Source: Chalara sp. BL73
Lineage: Eukaryota; Ascomycota; Leotiomycetes; Helotiales
Assembly: GCA_918026815.1 (NCBI GenBank)
Contig: CAKJVC010000012.1
Span: 2,852,001-2,916,000, forward strand
DNA length: 64,000 nt
Reading direction: 5' to 3'
Below are positions 11,523-24,325 of the stretch, piece by piece. Each line of letters opens with the position of its first letter. The stretch's first letter is position 1. The translations under genes and the position numbers were made by a program. The notes under the pieces are model-generated. The model made no database searches. It had not been told where the DNA came from and saw only the letters and a program-made list of their open reading frames with translations.

Positions 11523-13209
11523 ATGCCGCCGTTAAGACCCTTCATATATGCTGAATTGCTGCCAAACATCCGCCAAATATCCATCATTGCTACGGTAGAG
11601 CCATCATGTGATAATTCCACAGAAGTTAGGCTCTCGTTGGACAGGAAGACAATCTCTCTCGAACATCGCTGGCTAACGTCGATACTACTGCTTCCTGGGC
11701 AGATTGCTGCCAGCGCTGTGCTTAAGAAGAAGCCTGATATTGCCAGTAAAGAGCTAACATGGAGACTCCCGCTGGCCGGAGAGCCCACACGTGGAAAGCC
11801 AGACACGAACGATGCGCCATGGCCTGCCCAGAGCCTACGAGAGAATACAGAACTATTTTGCAGAGGCTGTGATGGGTTGATTCTGGCTGAAGGATCGATC
11901 GTCAGTTGGAGGGATCTGCCGAGCGAGAATTGGGCGGAGATGATGGACTTCTGGCACTGCCATAAGCCGTCTGAACATGGTCAAGCTGGTCATTCACATT
12001 CTGGCGAAACAAAAGGCTATGGCGCAAATAAAAAGTTCACAGCTCGTCAGACGGTGGGCTTCGTCGATCTTACCACGTTTCTCCTCTCCGAGAACGACTG
12101 TCAAAATATCGCGGTAAGACATTCTTCTCTATAAATTATCCTTGGTACAGGCACTAGCGAAAGCGCTGGGTATCAAGAAGGCGACCAAGTCTTGCACCTG
12201 CTATTCAGTGGCATGGTCACCGATACAAATACCCAAGAACAAAACCCTGTCTCTCTTTCGCTTCGGCGGCGGTCGATCATGTTTACCCCTTTCTATTTTC
12301 ATCTTCTGGATTGTGGGTTAGGTGATTGACTGGGGGTTCCATCCTCGGTATCACTCCGTATCTTCCTAAGATCTTGGAAGGCTATGGGATTAACACGAGG
12401 GACATCTCGAGCGCGTCATGTAATATTAGTCTCCCAATAAAATATATTCTTTTTGCGAGCCTAAAGATTGCCGTTCCAGTAATTTGCGCATGAGCTTGAA
12501 TCCCTCTATTTGCCTCCTATGTCTGGTAGCTAACTCGGATTCCTAGGTAATTGCGTCTGATTCGCGTTCTCTCCTGTATCAACCTCTTTCCTGCACGAAA
12601 TGTAAAGAATACATTGGCCACATTGACACAAATGCAGAAGGCTATAGGCTATACAAATGGCGCCTGAAAAGCGTATCAAAGGCGTTGGGCACTTATTACG
12701 GACCTTCAACATCCTCCATCATTACTGCCCAACTTCAATCTATTATGTCCGCTCAATGCTGCTCAAAAGTCCTTCTCCTTCCCATGACCTACAAATCACC
12801 CGCTCATTCCATATCACCTTCAGAGTCCACCGATGGTAACACGCCCCCATCCTCATCATCTACTATGACGGTCCTCCACCTCTGGGTCCTAAGCCCTACG
12901 ATCCGCTACTCATCGACTGCCAGAGATACAAAGCAAGACAGGAAGGCAGGCGATATGCAGGACCTCCCAGCAAGCAAACTAGCCATGAAAATCTTTTGGA
13001 AGCGAATTTTTGGTTCTATGGTCGAAAGTCTGGTGGGGAATGCGAGCGTTGAAGAGGTGTTCTTGCCGGAAGAGACTATTGCTGAGATCCACGAGGCGCT
13101 GAGAGAGAGTGCCGATTTCTTGCCAGCAGGCGCAAGGAAATTTCAGGATTGGGATGTTGGTCTTTTGGAGCGGTTTGAAGGAGAGCCTGGTATGGGCAAT
13201 GGTGGTTGA
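11523..13209 (+). CDS. HECT_2 (UBE3D/E2C-binding) E3 ubiquitin ligase
   Basis: Two exons, 11523-12113 and 12547-13209, in phase 0, give 417 residues. Exon 1 carries the cysteine pair ELFCRGC followed by WRDLPSENWAEMMDFWHCHK and GFVDLTTFLL. Exon 2 resumes with LSCTKCKEYIGHID, YRLYKWRL, HLWVLSPTIRYSS, AMKIFWKRI, VEEVFLPEE and FLPAGARKFQDWDVGLLERF. These blocks in this order define the fungal HECT_2 family, related to human UBE3D, which ubiquitinates targets using an E2 such as UbcH10. The start at 11523 is preferred over upstream in-frame codons because the family similarity begins at MPPLRPFIYAELLPNI. The intron is 433 bp, about eight times longer than its neighbours. A frame-shifted short splice at 12114-12152 would abort the protein. 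Confidence 0.85.
12114..12546 (+). other. Unusually long intron with a possible membrane-protein remnant
   Basis: The intron starts GTAAGAC and ends CCTAG. Removing it joins QNIA to VIASDSRSLL in phase. Inside, 12326-12493 is open for about 54 codons and reads GSILGITPYLPKILEGYG and onward, which resembles part of a transporter but ends in stops. A nearer acceptor at about 12152 is possible but leads to an unrelated frame. It may be an old insertion. Confidence 0.5.
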
Positions 13210-14415
13210 GATATGTATAGATCTGCCAATGGTTTGAAATAAGAGCTCAAAGTCAGCCGTTGATTCGTAATGATAGGTTGCATCCGCGGATTGGTTCGTC
13301 GAGTAGGAAAGCAAAATGAAGCTATTCCAGAGGACACCGCCTAGTCCATGTAAGTAATCTGTGAATACTACTCTGTGAAATAAAAAAATACTTCGATTCA
13401 TTGATATTGCTCATATCCCGAAGACCTTCAGCATCCTGTTTCTGTGCATTTTCTCTGGTAGACATGTCTTTACTCTCCTCTATGGAGTCAACTTTCAGTC
13501 GGTGCCCGTATCCAACCACCATCTCTAACCCGACCTTTAATACACAACAAACTTACCCGGCCATTCCTCTCACGCCCACCCAGCCTTCCTGATAACACCC
13601 TCCTCGCTTGATTCAGAAGCATACTTTACGAGCCTCACTTTCTTCCCGGAAAACAGCAAAAAGATCAGGAGAAATGCCATGATCTCGCCAATTCACAAAG
13701 CTCCGACCATCCACACCACCTCAAAGTCCTATCCACTGCTATTAGTATCCCAAAATACACCTCCGCAGCCATAATTATGCTCTTTCATAGCAACTTGTGT
13801 ACGCGAGGTTAATGTAGGCTAGAATTAGGATTACGGTTAGCAACCGTTATGACCACAACTAAGTTAGAGGCGATACTGTAAAGTAATATAGGCAAGCCGC
13901 ATACGCCGCGGGAGTTTCTGTTTGGCGAGGATTTCATCTGTAGTCAAGCAGGATTATATCTAAGTTTCGCGTACCACGCCCTGGTATATAGTATCAACTG
14001 TTAGGGCATCGAATTGAATGTCCAATCAGCATGTTATGTCATATTAGTATGTGCTTCGTGTTTCTTTACCTGTAGCAGAGTCCTAAAGTTGAGGTATAAT
14101 TACGTACTAAGTTTTTCAGGGAGATTGACGAACCAGAAGCTCTCTACTCACCACGAAGGAATCCAGTTCAATAGATGATATTCATAAAGCTGCGTGATGA
14201 GCGCAAAAAGCAGCCACTGAATCAACAAGCAATATCGGAAATACACATATAATGAGGCATATTACATAATACATTGTATCTTTGGTATCTAGTCATGTCT
14301 TTTCTATCTTGCCATATATTCGGCATAGCTATGTGGAAAGCGCGATAACCTCACCATAATGATCTCGTCCAAGATTGTAGAAATATCGATAATTATGTCT
14401 GCTCCAAGAACTAAC
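13210..14415. other. Intergenic region with weak, degenerate coding-like traces
   Basis: No intact gene. On the minus strand between about 13950 and 13600 there are broken hydrophobic frames (for example CGLPILLYSIASNLVVVITV and IGEIMAFLLIFLLF) that suggest a decayed membrane transporter, but stops interrupt them and the family cannot be fixed by eye. Confidence 0.35.
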
Positions 14416-17400
14416 TCACTCAAGGTTTCCGCCGGCTTCCTCCATCTCTCTGTCGCTGGCCTCGTCTGATTCTTCGACCGTGACGCCTCTGGAAATCTGG
14501 TATCAGCACTTTCCGCAGGTATAAACTTTGTGGGAGGTTGTTACATGACGGAAAGTTGGGCTAGATGCACCCTAGAGCTTACTCCAATGTAGTTGTCTTA
14601 GCTCGTGGTCTCATGGCAAAATCAGGGTTGTCCGTTTCGCTCGAACTGTTCTGTCTTGTGCTATCTCGTCTCTGTGGCCGGCTCACAAGACCAGGGAATA
14701 TTCTTGGTTCGCTGGCTGAGATATGTAGGTCACCAAAACCTTCGACTGGCCATGTCGTCTGGCGGCTTATACCTTCGATATGAGGCGAGGTGACTGAAGC
14801 TGCTGTGATGGTATTCTCACGGGTTGGAGGTTGTGATGGACTTCCTATAGGTTTGCCACATTACTACTTATAATTTTTAGACTGTTTGTGGCTATGCAAA
14901 CCACTTACCATGTGCCTGCGTGCCATGATTGTCAGGGTGGAGTTGGGAATGAGACGAAGGAATTCGCGCCTGCTGAGCCGGATATTGATGATACTGCTGT
15001 GAATACTGCGAGCCCTCCGGGCCATTTCCAACTGAAGCATTCGTCTTCATAGATGAAGTTGGGGATACTGGACGAGGCTGGGTTGGGAAGAGGGTTTGGT
15101 TCGGCGCGTCGACTACTGCGGTGTCTGGTGTTGCTATTGCCGTGTATTTCTCGATCCTTTTGTAGCTTATCAGTAAGAGCTTCGTGACGTATTGGGTTGG
15201 AAGAAAACCAGAATTAGCATCTTGTGAACTTACATTGCCAACTCTTGTAGAAGTGTTTCATGACGGAAACCTTCGCGAATATTGGGAACATTAGTTTTTG
15301 ACATTGCGTTACCTCTCTATGATTGTTGTTAGGAAATCATTAAAGCAGAGGTTGAAGGGATCATCTACTTACCACTCCAGGTAACGCAAAGTCTGAACCG
15401 AGCCATCTTGCTTTAAGGGCATGTTCAAAACCACTCTGCTTCACAGAGTTCTTAGCCAATTCACACATATCCACAGCACTAAGCTTGTAAATTTGCGCTG
15501 CCACGGAATATTCCTCAATCAATGGCTCTTTCGTGAAGGCAAATTGAAGAGGATCGTCCGTTGATAGAGACACATTCAGACCTCGTTTAAAATAGCCTAA
15601 GAAAGGATTCCTTTCGTAAGCTAGGAATAGGGCATTATTACTCAAAGGCGACATAGCAACCCCAATCTGCTCCAGATAGAAGATATATTGCAGGAGTGGG
15701 ACCTTTCGTAGGAGGAGGCCATGACTAATACTATGGCAACAGAGGACTGCAGCCGCTAAATGATCAGTATCTCCAGCTTCGCCGCAATGGGGTCGTAGCA
15801 GGAAGGTATTGAAACCACGCTGCTTTCGCCAAACATTCAGGGAAGCTATATTTGCAAAAAGATAGTATATCCAATAACTGTATGGTGGATTTTGCTTAGA
15901 ATGCCAAAGATTTGGTACTGGGAACTTCTTGTACAGGCGGCGTTCGGGCTTGCTTTCATCATCAACACTGTCGAAGCCGATTACCCTTTGAAGGAATATA
16001 TGGAGCTTAGGGTGGCTTGAAGGATCTTTCGTCACCTCAAATAGAGGCTGAAATAGATTTATAATAACTTGTTCGAAGTTCTCCATTAATCCGGTTGATT
16101 TATAAACGTCGAACAACCGTGGAACTTGTATCAACCACCGAACATTATTGGAAAATAGTTTGTTATCAATAACCCAGGCGGCAAGTTTATCCCACTCCTG
16201 GAGATCTCTACCATAGATGGATATACGCCATTCAACCATTTGATATTTGCTTGACTCCAAATCAGAAATGACTTCTTTCGTAATCTCTGCGAGGTATCTG
16301 CCTTTGATAAAGTTATCTGTCTTGAGAAAAATCGTTCTGAGACGAGATTCACCAATCGGATTGTACTTTAAATTGAATTTGTCAAATCGATGGAAAGAAT
16401 CAGTGTGAGCCTACAATGGTTAGCCCTTATACCTTTATATCTAGCGCGGTACTTACATGCATGTCCAGTGTGTCGATACTGAGGTCATAGGCAGTTAGGT
16501 TGATGCTCTGGAAGACCTCCTCGAGTGTAAGATGCTTTCCATCTCTGTACATCACCACTTCATCTGGAAATTTCTTCATTTTACTCTTAATGAATCGAAG
16601 TAGGTGCTTTTGGTTCATGCAGGCAGAATGATGAACGTGTGTGTCGACTTTTCGGACATTGTAAAAGTCTCTATGAGGCACGCGTTTGCTGTCTGCCATT
16701 TCTTGGTACTCATTGAGAAGCACATAAAGATTGAACTTTCCCTCTAAATATTGCAGCCTACGAAAGGCAAAGCTTTTGCTTGGCCCATCAGAGGATACAT
16801 TGAGCACTTCCTCTAGATCCATGTAGAACTCGCGGATGGTTGGAATGTTGATAACAGGAGAATCAGCCTCCTCGGCTTTGGTGTTTTCGTAGACTTGGTA
16901 GACACTATTCCCGTCAAGCTTGAACGCCATTTCTCCTGGACCTGGGACTGGTAAGAGATCCTCCATATCGAAGTCTTCCCCAATGTCAAAGCCTGGTTTT
17001 CGCTTTGGCTTTGATGCTTTAGGGGTGCGAGGGCTCGGAGGAACCTGGCTAAGAGTAGAATCGACACGACTTAGATTTTTTAAAGTTTCGTTACTTGCCT
17101 TGTCTCTAGTCTGAGGTCTTTCCAGGACAACGCTGTTAGTCAAGCTATTATTTTGAGTGGTTTTGGCATTCGAATTAGTAGGTGCCTGGTACCCATCTTC
17201 ATACCAAGCCGGCTCAGGTGGGGGAGGGTATATATTCCAGGTTGCCTCATCTTTTGGATTGTCATGGTCATTTTGTAAAGATAAGCGCATGTACTTGTGT
17301 CTGATGTCCAATATCTTCTGGATATTTGTGTAAATAGAGCTCAGCTCTGAGGTTATATGAGCATCGTTGTCAGCGAAACCTCCAAGGCCTCCACCAACGC

Positions 17401-18175
17401 CCACACCCGCCCCTGCTCCATGCAATCCTTCTGTAGCTAGCAATGGTTTATGCTCATGGGGTATGTCTGGGTGTGCTGTGTGGGCTCTTGCGGCTCGATC
17501 AGCTTCCAATAGTGCGTCCACATTTTGTATTCCTACAGGACTGGTTGCAAATGCGGTGGCATTACTTGTATCTTGGATGGTACTGCTTTCAGGAGATTTT
17601 CCCAAATCAGCGAGGCCGATTGGTGGGACAGTCTTGTACCTATACCAACTTACTTAATACATGTCTAATGATTTTATAGAAAGTACATACCTTTGAGAAG
17701 AGAAGTGGTGGCCACTCTTATGCGAGGCAATACTTTCTGATCTTCTTATTCCATCCGTATCTTGACCAAATCTATTGGAGAATCGAGGCTGTAAAACCGG
17801 GCTCCCACCATGCTGTGAAGTCTGCGAAGCGCCCCAGCTACTGCCACCTGTCCTCTGTGCCTCCAATTGGCTTCGCTGATAGAAGAGCTTTGAGTCTGCC
17901 TGGCTTAGGCTCTTCTCGGCAGCATAGTCATAGTATGCCGTTTTCCTTTGGATATCTCGCGGTAACATTCCGTCCGCATCTGAGGGAGTGCCGGTGCTAG
18001 GAGAGTCCTCCACTTGCAAGGCCGCATCGGGAAGCATTTTGATATGTGAATTTGGTGACTCTTCCCAGGAATTTTCTACATCTGTGTCCCCCTCATCTCG
18101 GCCATAGTTATCAGTGAGGCCAAGATGTGTGGGTCTGGCGTCCAGCATTGGCGTATTGGATGCAGATGTGTCCAT
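14416..18175 (-). CDS. AMD1: AMP deaminase
   Basis: Deaminates AMP to IMP in the cytosol, controlling adenylate levels. Seven exons: 18175-17691, 17639-16457, 16410-15373, 15316-15234, 15156-14909, 14844-14583 and 14488-14416, all phase-consistent, give 1123 residues. The first half is the usual long, disordered regulatory extension. The catalytic barrel shows [20 protein letters not shown] (about residue 495), [20 protein letters not shown] across the exon 2/3 junction, and [20 protein letters not shown] (about 836), the metal and substrate signatures. After NAMSKTNVP the tail is Ser/Gln/Pro-rich and split into four small exons. The last exon adds an acidic end ([10 protein letters not shown]). 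Without that final splice translation would stop at 14579, only a few codons past the junction. Family call is certain; the extreme C-terminus is probable. Confidence 0.94.
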
Positions 18176-18854
18176 TTTGCACGAAGAACCTAGCAGGCGT
18201 TAGTAGAATGATCATATTGGTCTATCATAACAAAGGTTAACGGAAAAGCCCCATCTGATGCCCATCCTGCGAATATTGCCGAATGTTGAGAGCATGCAGC
18301 ATGATATAATACCGCGGCTTGATCCCAAAGGGCGGCTAGACCTTGACCTTAGAAGCATCCAAGCAGTTGGTGAGACAACATTCTACCTGGCAAGAAGTGC
18401 CCAAGTAAAGAATAACTTGATCGCAAGCAAACTTACAAGTCATGGTTTGGGGGTTCTTTCCTCTTGTACGCCGCTCGAAGTCCCAAAAAGAGTCAATTTT
18501 AATATCTCGGTAACCAGAACATCTACGAAAGTAGCATAGTGGATTTTTGTAGGAAATTGATTTCCGATGAAGGACAAAGAACAGTAGGAGAAGACCAAGT
18601 GATGTGTACCTCAAGGAATCCCAAGACTTTTTCTCAGCTTCGCATGACTGGCCCTGGACATGCAGCTTATCACTATCGCTCGGCTCAGCCTTCCAGATAG
18701 GGCTGACAAGGGAGTTATGGTGAATGCTCCGTCTGTTCCCCTGTGGCCTCTCAAAGGCTATTAGTAGCCTTATGGTAAACAGACTGCAGCACACATAATA
18801 TTCATTGCTTCATTGCATAGTAATACATATTGAAGGAGAATTGTGAAAGATATC
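18176..18854. other. Intergenic region
   Basis: Holds the AMD1 promoter/leader and the 3' region of the nucleotide-sugar transporter. The open frames present have no recognisable domain and no plausible splicing. Nothing else seen. Confidence 0.5.
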
Positions 18855-20308
18855 CTATTTTGAGCCATTGCTAACGCTAGCAGCTCTTGCCCTTGACCTA
18901 CTAGAGCCTTTATTCCCTTCTAACCCATACATTCCTCCCGCAAAAAATACAATAAATGCCCCAATTAATGTGCCTGGAGATAGCCTGTTTCCGAATAGCC
19001 ATATACTCAACAAAAGACTAACCAGCTTCCGAACATTGAGAACAATGGTGACAGTAAGGGCTGAAGAGGCAGATGCAAGAAGGTTGACTCCTCGAATACA
19101 TGCATATTGTGTCAAGACATTCATGACGAGATACGCGAGCTGGCTGGGAATGTATATACGATCTAATCCTTTTTGGAGATCCACAGAAAGAGTGGAAAAA
19201 GATTCGGGAGCCGGCATTCCAAGTGGTGGTGAAGCGGCTAGTTTTAGGAATTGCCTCCTCATAGAAGGGAAAAATGGTAGGAACAAGGGCAATGCTAGAA
19301 GGTGTGAGTAGAATAGATTCTCCTTCCAGTGAGGTCCATATTCTTTGTATGTTTCTTCTGTGTATAAGCCCATGATAGCGGACAGAACCTGAGCAAGGAA
19401 GAGTATGGCGAGGCCAGTACTGAAAGGTGGTAACCCTGACTCCGTCTTAACCTCACTCTGTACACGATTAGCAAAACCCGAAGCATCCGGGGGCAGCTTG
19501 TAACACATACCTTTGACTGCTGGTCGGACCATGCGGCGATTATGACGCCTATAGTCAAAAGGGTAACCGCTATAACCTGAAGTCTTGAGAACCGTTTGCC
19601 CCATAGATACCCCGCTGCAAGTGTGGTAATGCTTCCTCCTGACCGAAGTATAATATGTATGGGTACAGATATGTTGTAACTGAATGCATGATTATTCAAC
19701 ACATTGATTGTGAAAAACAGCAAAATATTGATCAACCATCGACGTATTGGAACTCGATTGGGTTTAAGAAAAAATGGTGGCCTGTTCTTATCGAATTGAG
19801 AGCCATAGCTAGTACAGGCGACGAAGAGGAATTGTACAAATGTCAATAGAGTACCTAATAGGCGTTAGAAACGTGTTCGCTGTGGCGGATGCCTCAATAA
19901 CCTACCGCTCTCTGGCTCAACCTTTACAATGGCTTCAAGGGCGAAGACCTAATTTTGGTATAAGTCTTATGTCCAATGCTTTGCATGTGCAGGAGAATCG
20001 GAGCCACTCACATTTGAGCAACATCCTCCAAAGATCAGCGCAAGCATTCCCCCCACCGCAAGCCATTGTGGTATAGTCTCAATGAAGATACGTCCCGCCA
20101 GGGCCATCATCTTCTTGGAAGCCGGTCTTGGATCATCGATGCCATACATCTCTGCCTTTTCCAATGATGGCGCAGCATTTATGACCTTTGGAGTTGTGGC
20201 ATCGCCATCTGAAGTCTGGGCTTGTAAATCTCGGAGGGTCGAGCGACGACGAGGGGCAACCATAGAGCTGCTTGTACTGGCAGAGTCAGTCCTGCGTTTT
20301 CTCGCCAT
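18855..20308 (-). CDS. YEA4: UDP-N-acetylglucosamine transporter, Yea4/SLC35B type
   Basis: Multi-pass nucleotide-sugar transporter of the ER/Golgi that supplies UDP-GlcNAc for chitin and glycan synthesis. Four exons (20308-20012, 19948-19906, 19854-19511, 19457-18855) give 428 residues. Exon 2 is only 43 bp, coding VFALEAIVKVEPES. About 70 polar residues precede the first membrane segment (WLAVGGMLALIFGGCCSN). Family blocks include LLTFVQFLFVA, VPIHIILRSGGSITTLAAGY, LYTEETYKEYGPHWKENLFY, YACIRGVNLLASASSALTVT and LSIWLFGNRLSPGTLIGAFI. The end (GNKGSSRSRARAASVSNGSK) is basic and cytosolic. Substrate specificity is taken from family resemblance and not proven. Confidence 0.9.
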
Positions 20309-21502
20309 TTAGAATGCTGCACAGCGAATCTGTCGTGGTGCTGCGCCGTATCTTCGGAGGCAGCGATGGTCGAGATTCTGACACGTGTAGAAAGGAAGAC
20401 GCAGTGCAGTCTTGCCTTGACAGATGGCTGTGGACAACACAAACTTACGTATGGAGATGGATGATAATGTGGAATATACCACACTAGGGCATAGATGCCA
20501 AAGTGGTTAGCAGCAAAACAAACTCAAGCAGAAAATGGTAAGTTGCTCCTTCATCTGCCGTTTTCCAATTCGATGGAATGCTTCTTGCATTGACCCTGTT
20601 CCGACATCAAACCCTAGTCATCTCAATTTATCAACACGTTTAGTGCCGGCTGCAAATCATAGGATGATTGCCGAGACCGACACGGCCCGCTGCCCTGAGG
20701 GAGGGACGGCCGCTACCTTGCTGTAATTTTCCGTCGATTAAGCCGTCGCCAGGTTTATGCTTAAAGCTATTATTAGACAGGTGGTTGCGAGGAACATATC
20801 ATGTGTATCAAGTCAATGGATTTGCTATATTTTCAACGGAAGAATTGTTGCGTGCTAAAGAGTATTCTCTGCAGGAGTTTTACTTTACATGTAAAACCCC
20901 AACGGGTAGGCAAAATAGATGATCAATATATTTTGTGGAAGCGAAAAGCATGACAAGGGTAACAGATGCTTCGAGCCATTGCCATCATGAACATGTCCAA
21001 GAATCAAAACGCAGCCAATATAAGGTATAGTGGGGATATGTGGCTGACGATCTCTGATGGCCTTTTAATACTAAACAAAACACCTACTACTGGTACTGTA
21101 AAATTCTATTCCCGAATTCGAAAGTCACATTTGTTAGAATCTCTGGCATTATTTATCTGCGAGAAGACCGATGACCTGATGCTGGCAATCTGCTCATAGT
21201 CGAAGTAACCTCCACGAATTCCATGAATTCTTCAAAGCATAACTATCAACCACGAGCCAACTACCCAGGCTATCTCAACGCCCAGTGTCTACCTCTCATC
21301 CGCAGCCACAATTCCATTTCTTTGGATGTGGTCAACTCATTCTATCGCTGATGATATATGCTCTGTAACTCTTGAATAGAGAAGCCTGGAGTATGAACCT
21401 AAATTGGGAAATTCCAAAAAGGATCAAGGGAGGCTGTCGCAGACACGCAGTGAAACGCCGAGAGAATATGACCAGGAGACCTTTTGCACCCACTCCAAAT
21501 GC
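20309..21502. other. Intergenic region
   Basis: Nearly 1.2 kb between two minus-strand genes: the promoter of the transporter and the 3' region of CDC55. Short open frames on the plus strand (for example near 20670-20920) show no conserved features. Nothing else recognised. Confidence 0.5.
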
Positions 21503-23384
21503 CTACAATGCGGAAAATACAAATAGCTGTGGTAGATTAGTAAGATTCTAAAGTTGAGGTTATGAGATCTTACATTATTTGTTGCTGCAATGGCAATACT
21601 GTCTTCGAATGGATGCCAGCTCATGTGCAATATCTTTTTGTTGAAGTCAATTTGGTCCGCATCGGTCTCCTTTCTCATTCTACCACCTTGGCCTGTAGCA
21701 CCAGCTGCCGGGCTGTTCGCCCTCGAACCTTTCTTTCCGCCATTCGTTGCAGTTGGACTATTCGAGGAATTGATAGGCGTGGGAATGCCAACTTTCTTAG
21801 CTTTGAAAGCCGATTTATCAGCTTGTAGGACTACCTCTACCTCCTTGTCAGGGTCTGAAGGATAGATCATAAAGTTGTTATTGTAACTTCCGGTCATCAC
21901 ATTCTTGGCATCACCAGAGAACACAACTTCAAATTTATCGAAAATGCTATCGTTCTCATACGTGTCACACAAGCGAGGTCGTAGATGCTCATGAATTGGG
22001 ATCGTCTTGACAGGCTGTCGTTCCATGTTGACATCCCAAATCTTGACTGTGAGATAATCACGTGAAAGTATATAACGACCATCATGAGAGAACCTAACGT
22101 CTGAAATCGAAGATATGATTTCAGAGAAAAATGAGCGGGAAGACGGGTCTTCCTCTTGTTCGAACTCTATAAGCAGCTTATTAGCTCGAAGATCAACGGC
22201 TATTGAAGCTCAAATTCTTACGTTTTGCATGTACATCACACAAAGCACTTTCTCGCATGTCTGCAAGCTTGATTGTGCCTTTCGAACTTGCGTACATGAA
22301 CCAATTGCAACTTTGTGGATGAAACTCTGCAGCTGTGATGACTTCTGTTAATTCCTCCATATTAGCTGGCTTGATATCCACAATGTTGAAGCTCTGGTCT
22401 TGGATATTCAAGTTCCAAAGGTTTATTCGCAGATCGTCACTGCTGATGAAAGTCTCCCCATCACTATTTACTGAGATGCTGTTGATATGATATGCATGGG
22501 CGTTGGCATAAGTCCGGCGGGGTACCGCTGCTACAACAGTATCATGGTGAGTAAGGCGGGGTAGCTTAAGGTCATGAGAACTGTTGAAATGGACATTGGA
22601 TATCGGTCGGACGCCCCCTCCTCCACCTGCAGCTGTCCCCGGAGTCAGATCATGCGAAAGGTTGTTCTCTGCCACCACTTTCAATGACTTCTCAAACACT
22701 TTCCATAATTTGATTGTCTTGTCATTTGTGGAGAGTAGGTAGTGTGATGCGTTCTGTCGTTTGCACCATTTTATCTTGTTAATCTTCTCTTCTATTTCGA
22801 GAGACTTAAGGTAGTCAAATTCTGGCTCGTGTGACTGAAATTCAGTGTGGAATTTGTATTCGCAAGTTTTTTTCTAGTGATGATTAGTTCTCTTATAATA
22901 AGAACAAAGATCAAAAACTGCTTAAAAATAACATACAGTTTCGTTTCTCTCGAATAAGACAACGCGACCTCCTTTATCACCCGTTGCAAGGTAATTACCG
23001 GTATGGTCGAACTCGACAGTTGAAATGATATCCGCTGGAAGGATGGATCAGCTCTATGTTTACCAAGGCCTGCGGGCAACACTCGACGTTGTGTGCCTGG
23101 TGCACTTGAAGATGAAAGTATAAAAGTTCAGCATAAGAATACGGACCTTCTGTAATATCCTCGACGTCACCCTTGTCACCAAAGCACCTAACCGCCATTG
23201 TTAGCAAAGCTCCCGTTACAATATACCCGCCACCATCTCTATCGCGCTGGTGTAGGACAGCTAGAAGCCGCAAAGGGATTAAGTACGGCATCTGTAGCCC
23301 GTAACGAGCGGCATGCAAGCTGACGGGAAGTACTGACTGTGTAAACTTCCATGTTGGAGAGTTTGGCTCTCCCCCGTCTACCAT
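21503..23384 (-). CDS. CDC55: PP2A regulatory B subunit (B55/Cdc55)
   Basis: Targets protein phosphatase 2A to substrates in mitosis, the spindle checkpoint and morphogenesis. Six exons: 23384-23338, 23187-23147, 23034-22937, 22873-22222, 22166-21574 and 21526-21503 give 484 residues. Very small first, second and last exons code the conserved ends ([20 protein letters not shown] and LFVFSAL). WD40-propeller blocks are textbook B55: [60 protein letters not shown] and [12 protein letters not shown] Ser/Gly/Lys-rich insertion of about 45 residues ([16 protein letters not shown]) sits before the last blade, as in other filamentous fungi. Its start diverges from the gene of unknown function at 24326. 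Confidence 0.96.
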
Positions 23385-24325
23385 CTTTTCGCCCTTGTGG
23401 AAGAAGGTACCTCAGCACAGCTTGTGTATATGAGCGTGCTCAAATTTCGCCTGTACGAGAGATAGAAGTACGCAGTAGCTCGGTCGCGTCAGGAGCTGAG
23501 GTACTGGTGTATTTTGAATTCGGAAGGCTGAAGAGAAAGGCAAGGATAGATTCCCGAGATCTGGAGAAGAGGAAGTTACGGTGAATGAGTCGGCTTAGCA
23601 AGCAGGGTGGTCCAAGAGAGTCGCCACTGGTAGCAGATGCTGTAGGCGTGCTGATAGTCCGCTGATGCTGGCGGATTGCGAGGTGATAGTTTGATGTTTA
23701 ATAAGCCTCAAACGTGAGGTAGGGTAGGGGAACTGGAGTTGGTTCGTGGGGTTGTCTGAGTCTTGGCAAGTGACGAACACAAAATGGAAAGCCCTCATTG
23801 AGGCTGGGTGGCTGGGGGCTGGCTGGATGCAGAAGGCCTTGATCTCGCTTGGAGGAGAGCCATTTAATAAAAATCAACTGGTTAGGCTGGGAACACGGCC
23901 CTTTATCAATATACAAAAAGTTATCAATTTTGTATCGCACTTCTTTCATTATTCCAAGACAAGGGCTTTATCTGGCGCATATGCGCTCACGTCTTTATTA
24001 CAAGACAACCTCTTGGCATTCTCAAGGTTGAGCGCGCCCATTGGGACTCTGGTAGGTGATGTTAGACTGCGTTTTCCGGCACTTTCTTACATATTATACA
24101 CTTAATGTTGTTGAGGGGTTTTTGTAAATCTTCATCATTGCCACGACTGGTAGTTCCATGCCGTGCGATATGCAAAAATATCTTCAAGTGAAGTCTTCTG
24201 TATCACATGTCAAAACATTGATAACCCACATGCATAACTGCTGATTCTTTCTCCTAGAAACAATTCTTCTATGCATTAGCATCAAAGTTATCTGAAATTC
24301 ATGCTCAGTCATCTTCAACTCTGGA
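23385..24325. other. Intergenic region between divergent genes
   Basis: Should contain the promoters of CDC55 (minus) and of the unknown gene (plus). Open frames at 23746-24105 and on the opposite strand show no domain or splice support. Nothing else recognised. Confidence 0.5.

Noticed and set aside
20668..20922. 84-codon frame upstream of the nucleotide-sugar transporter
   Set aside because: No conserved features, no signal sequence, and it lies in probable promoter DNA.
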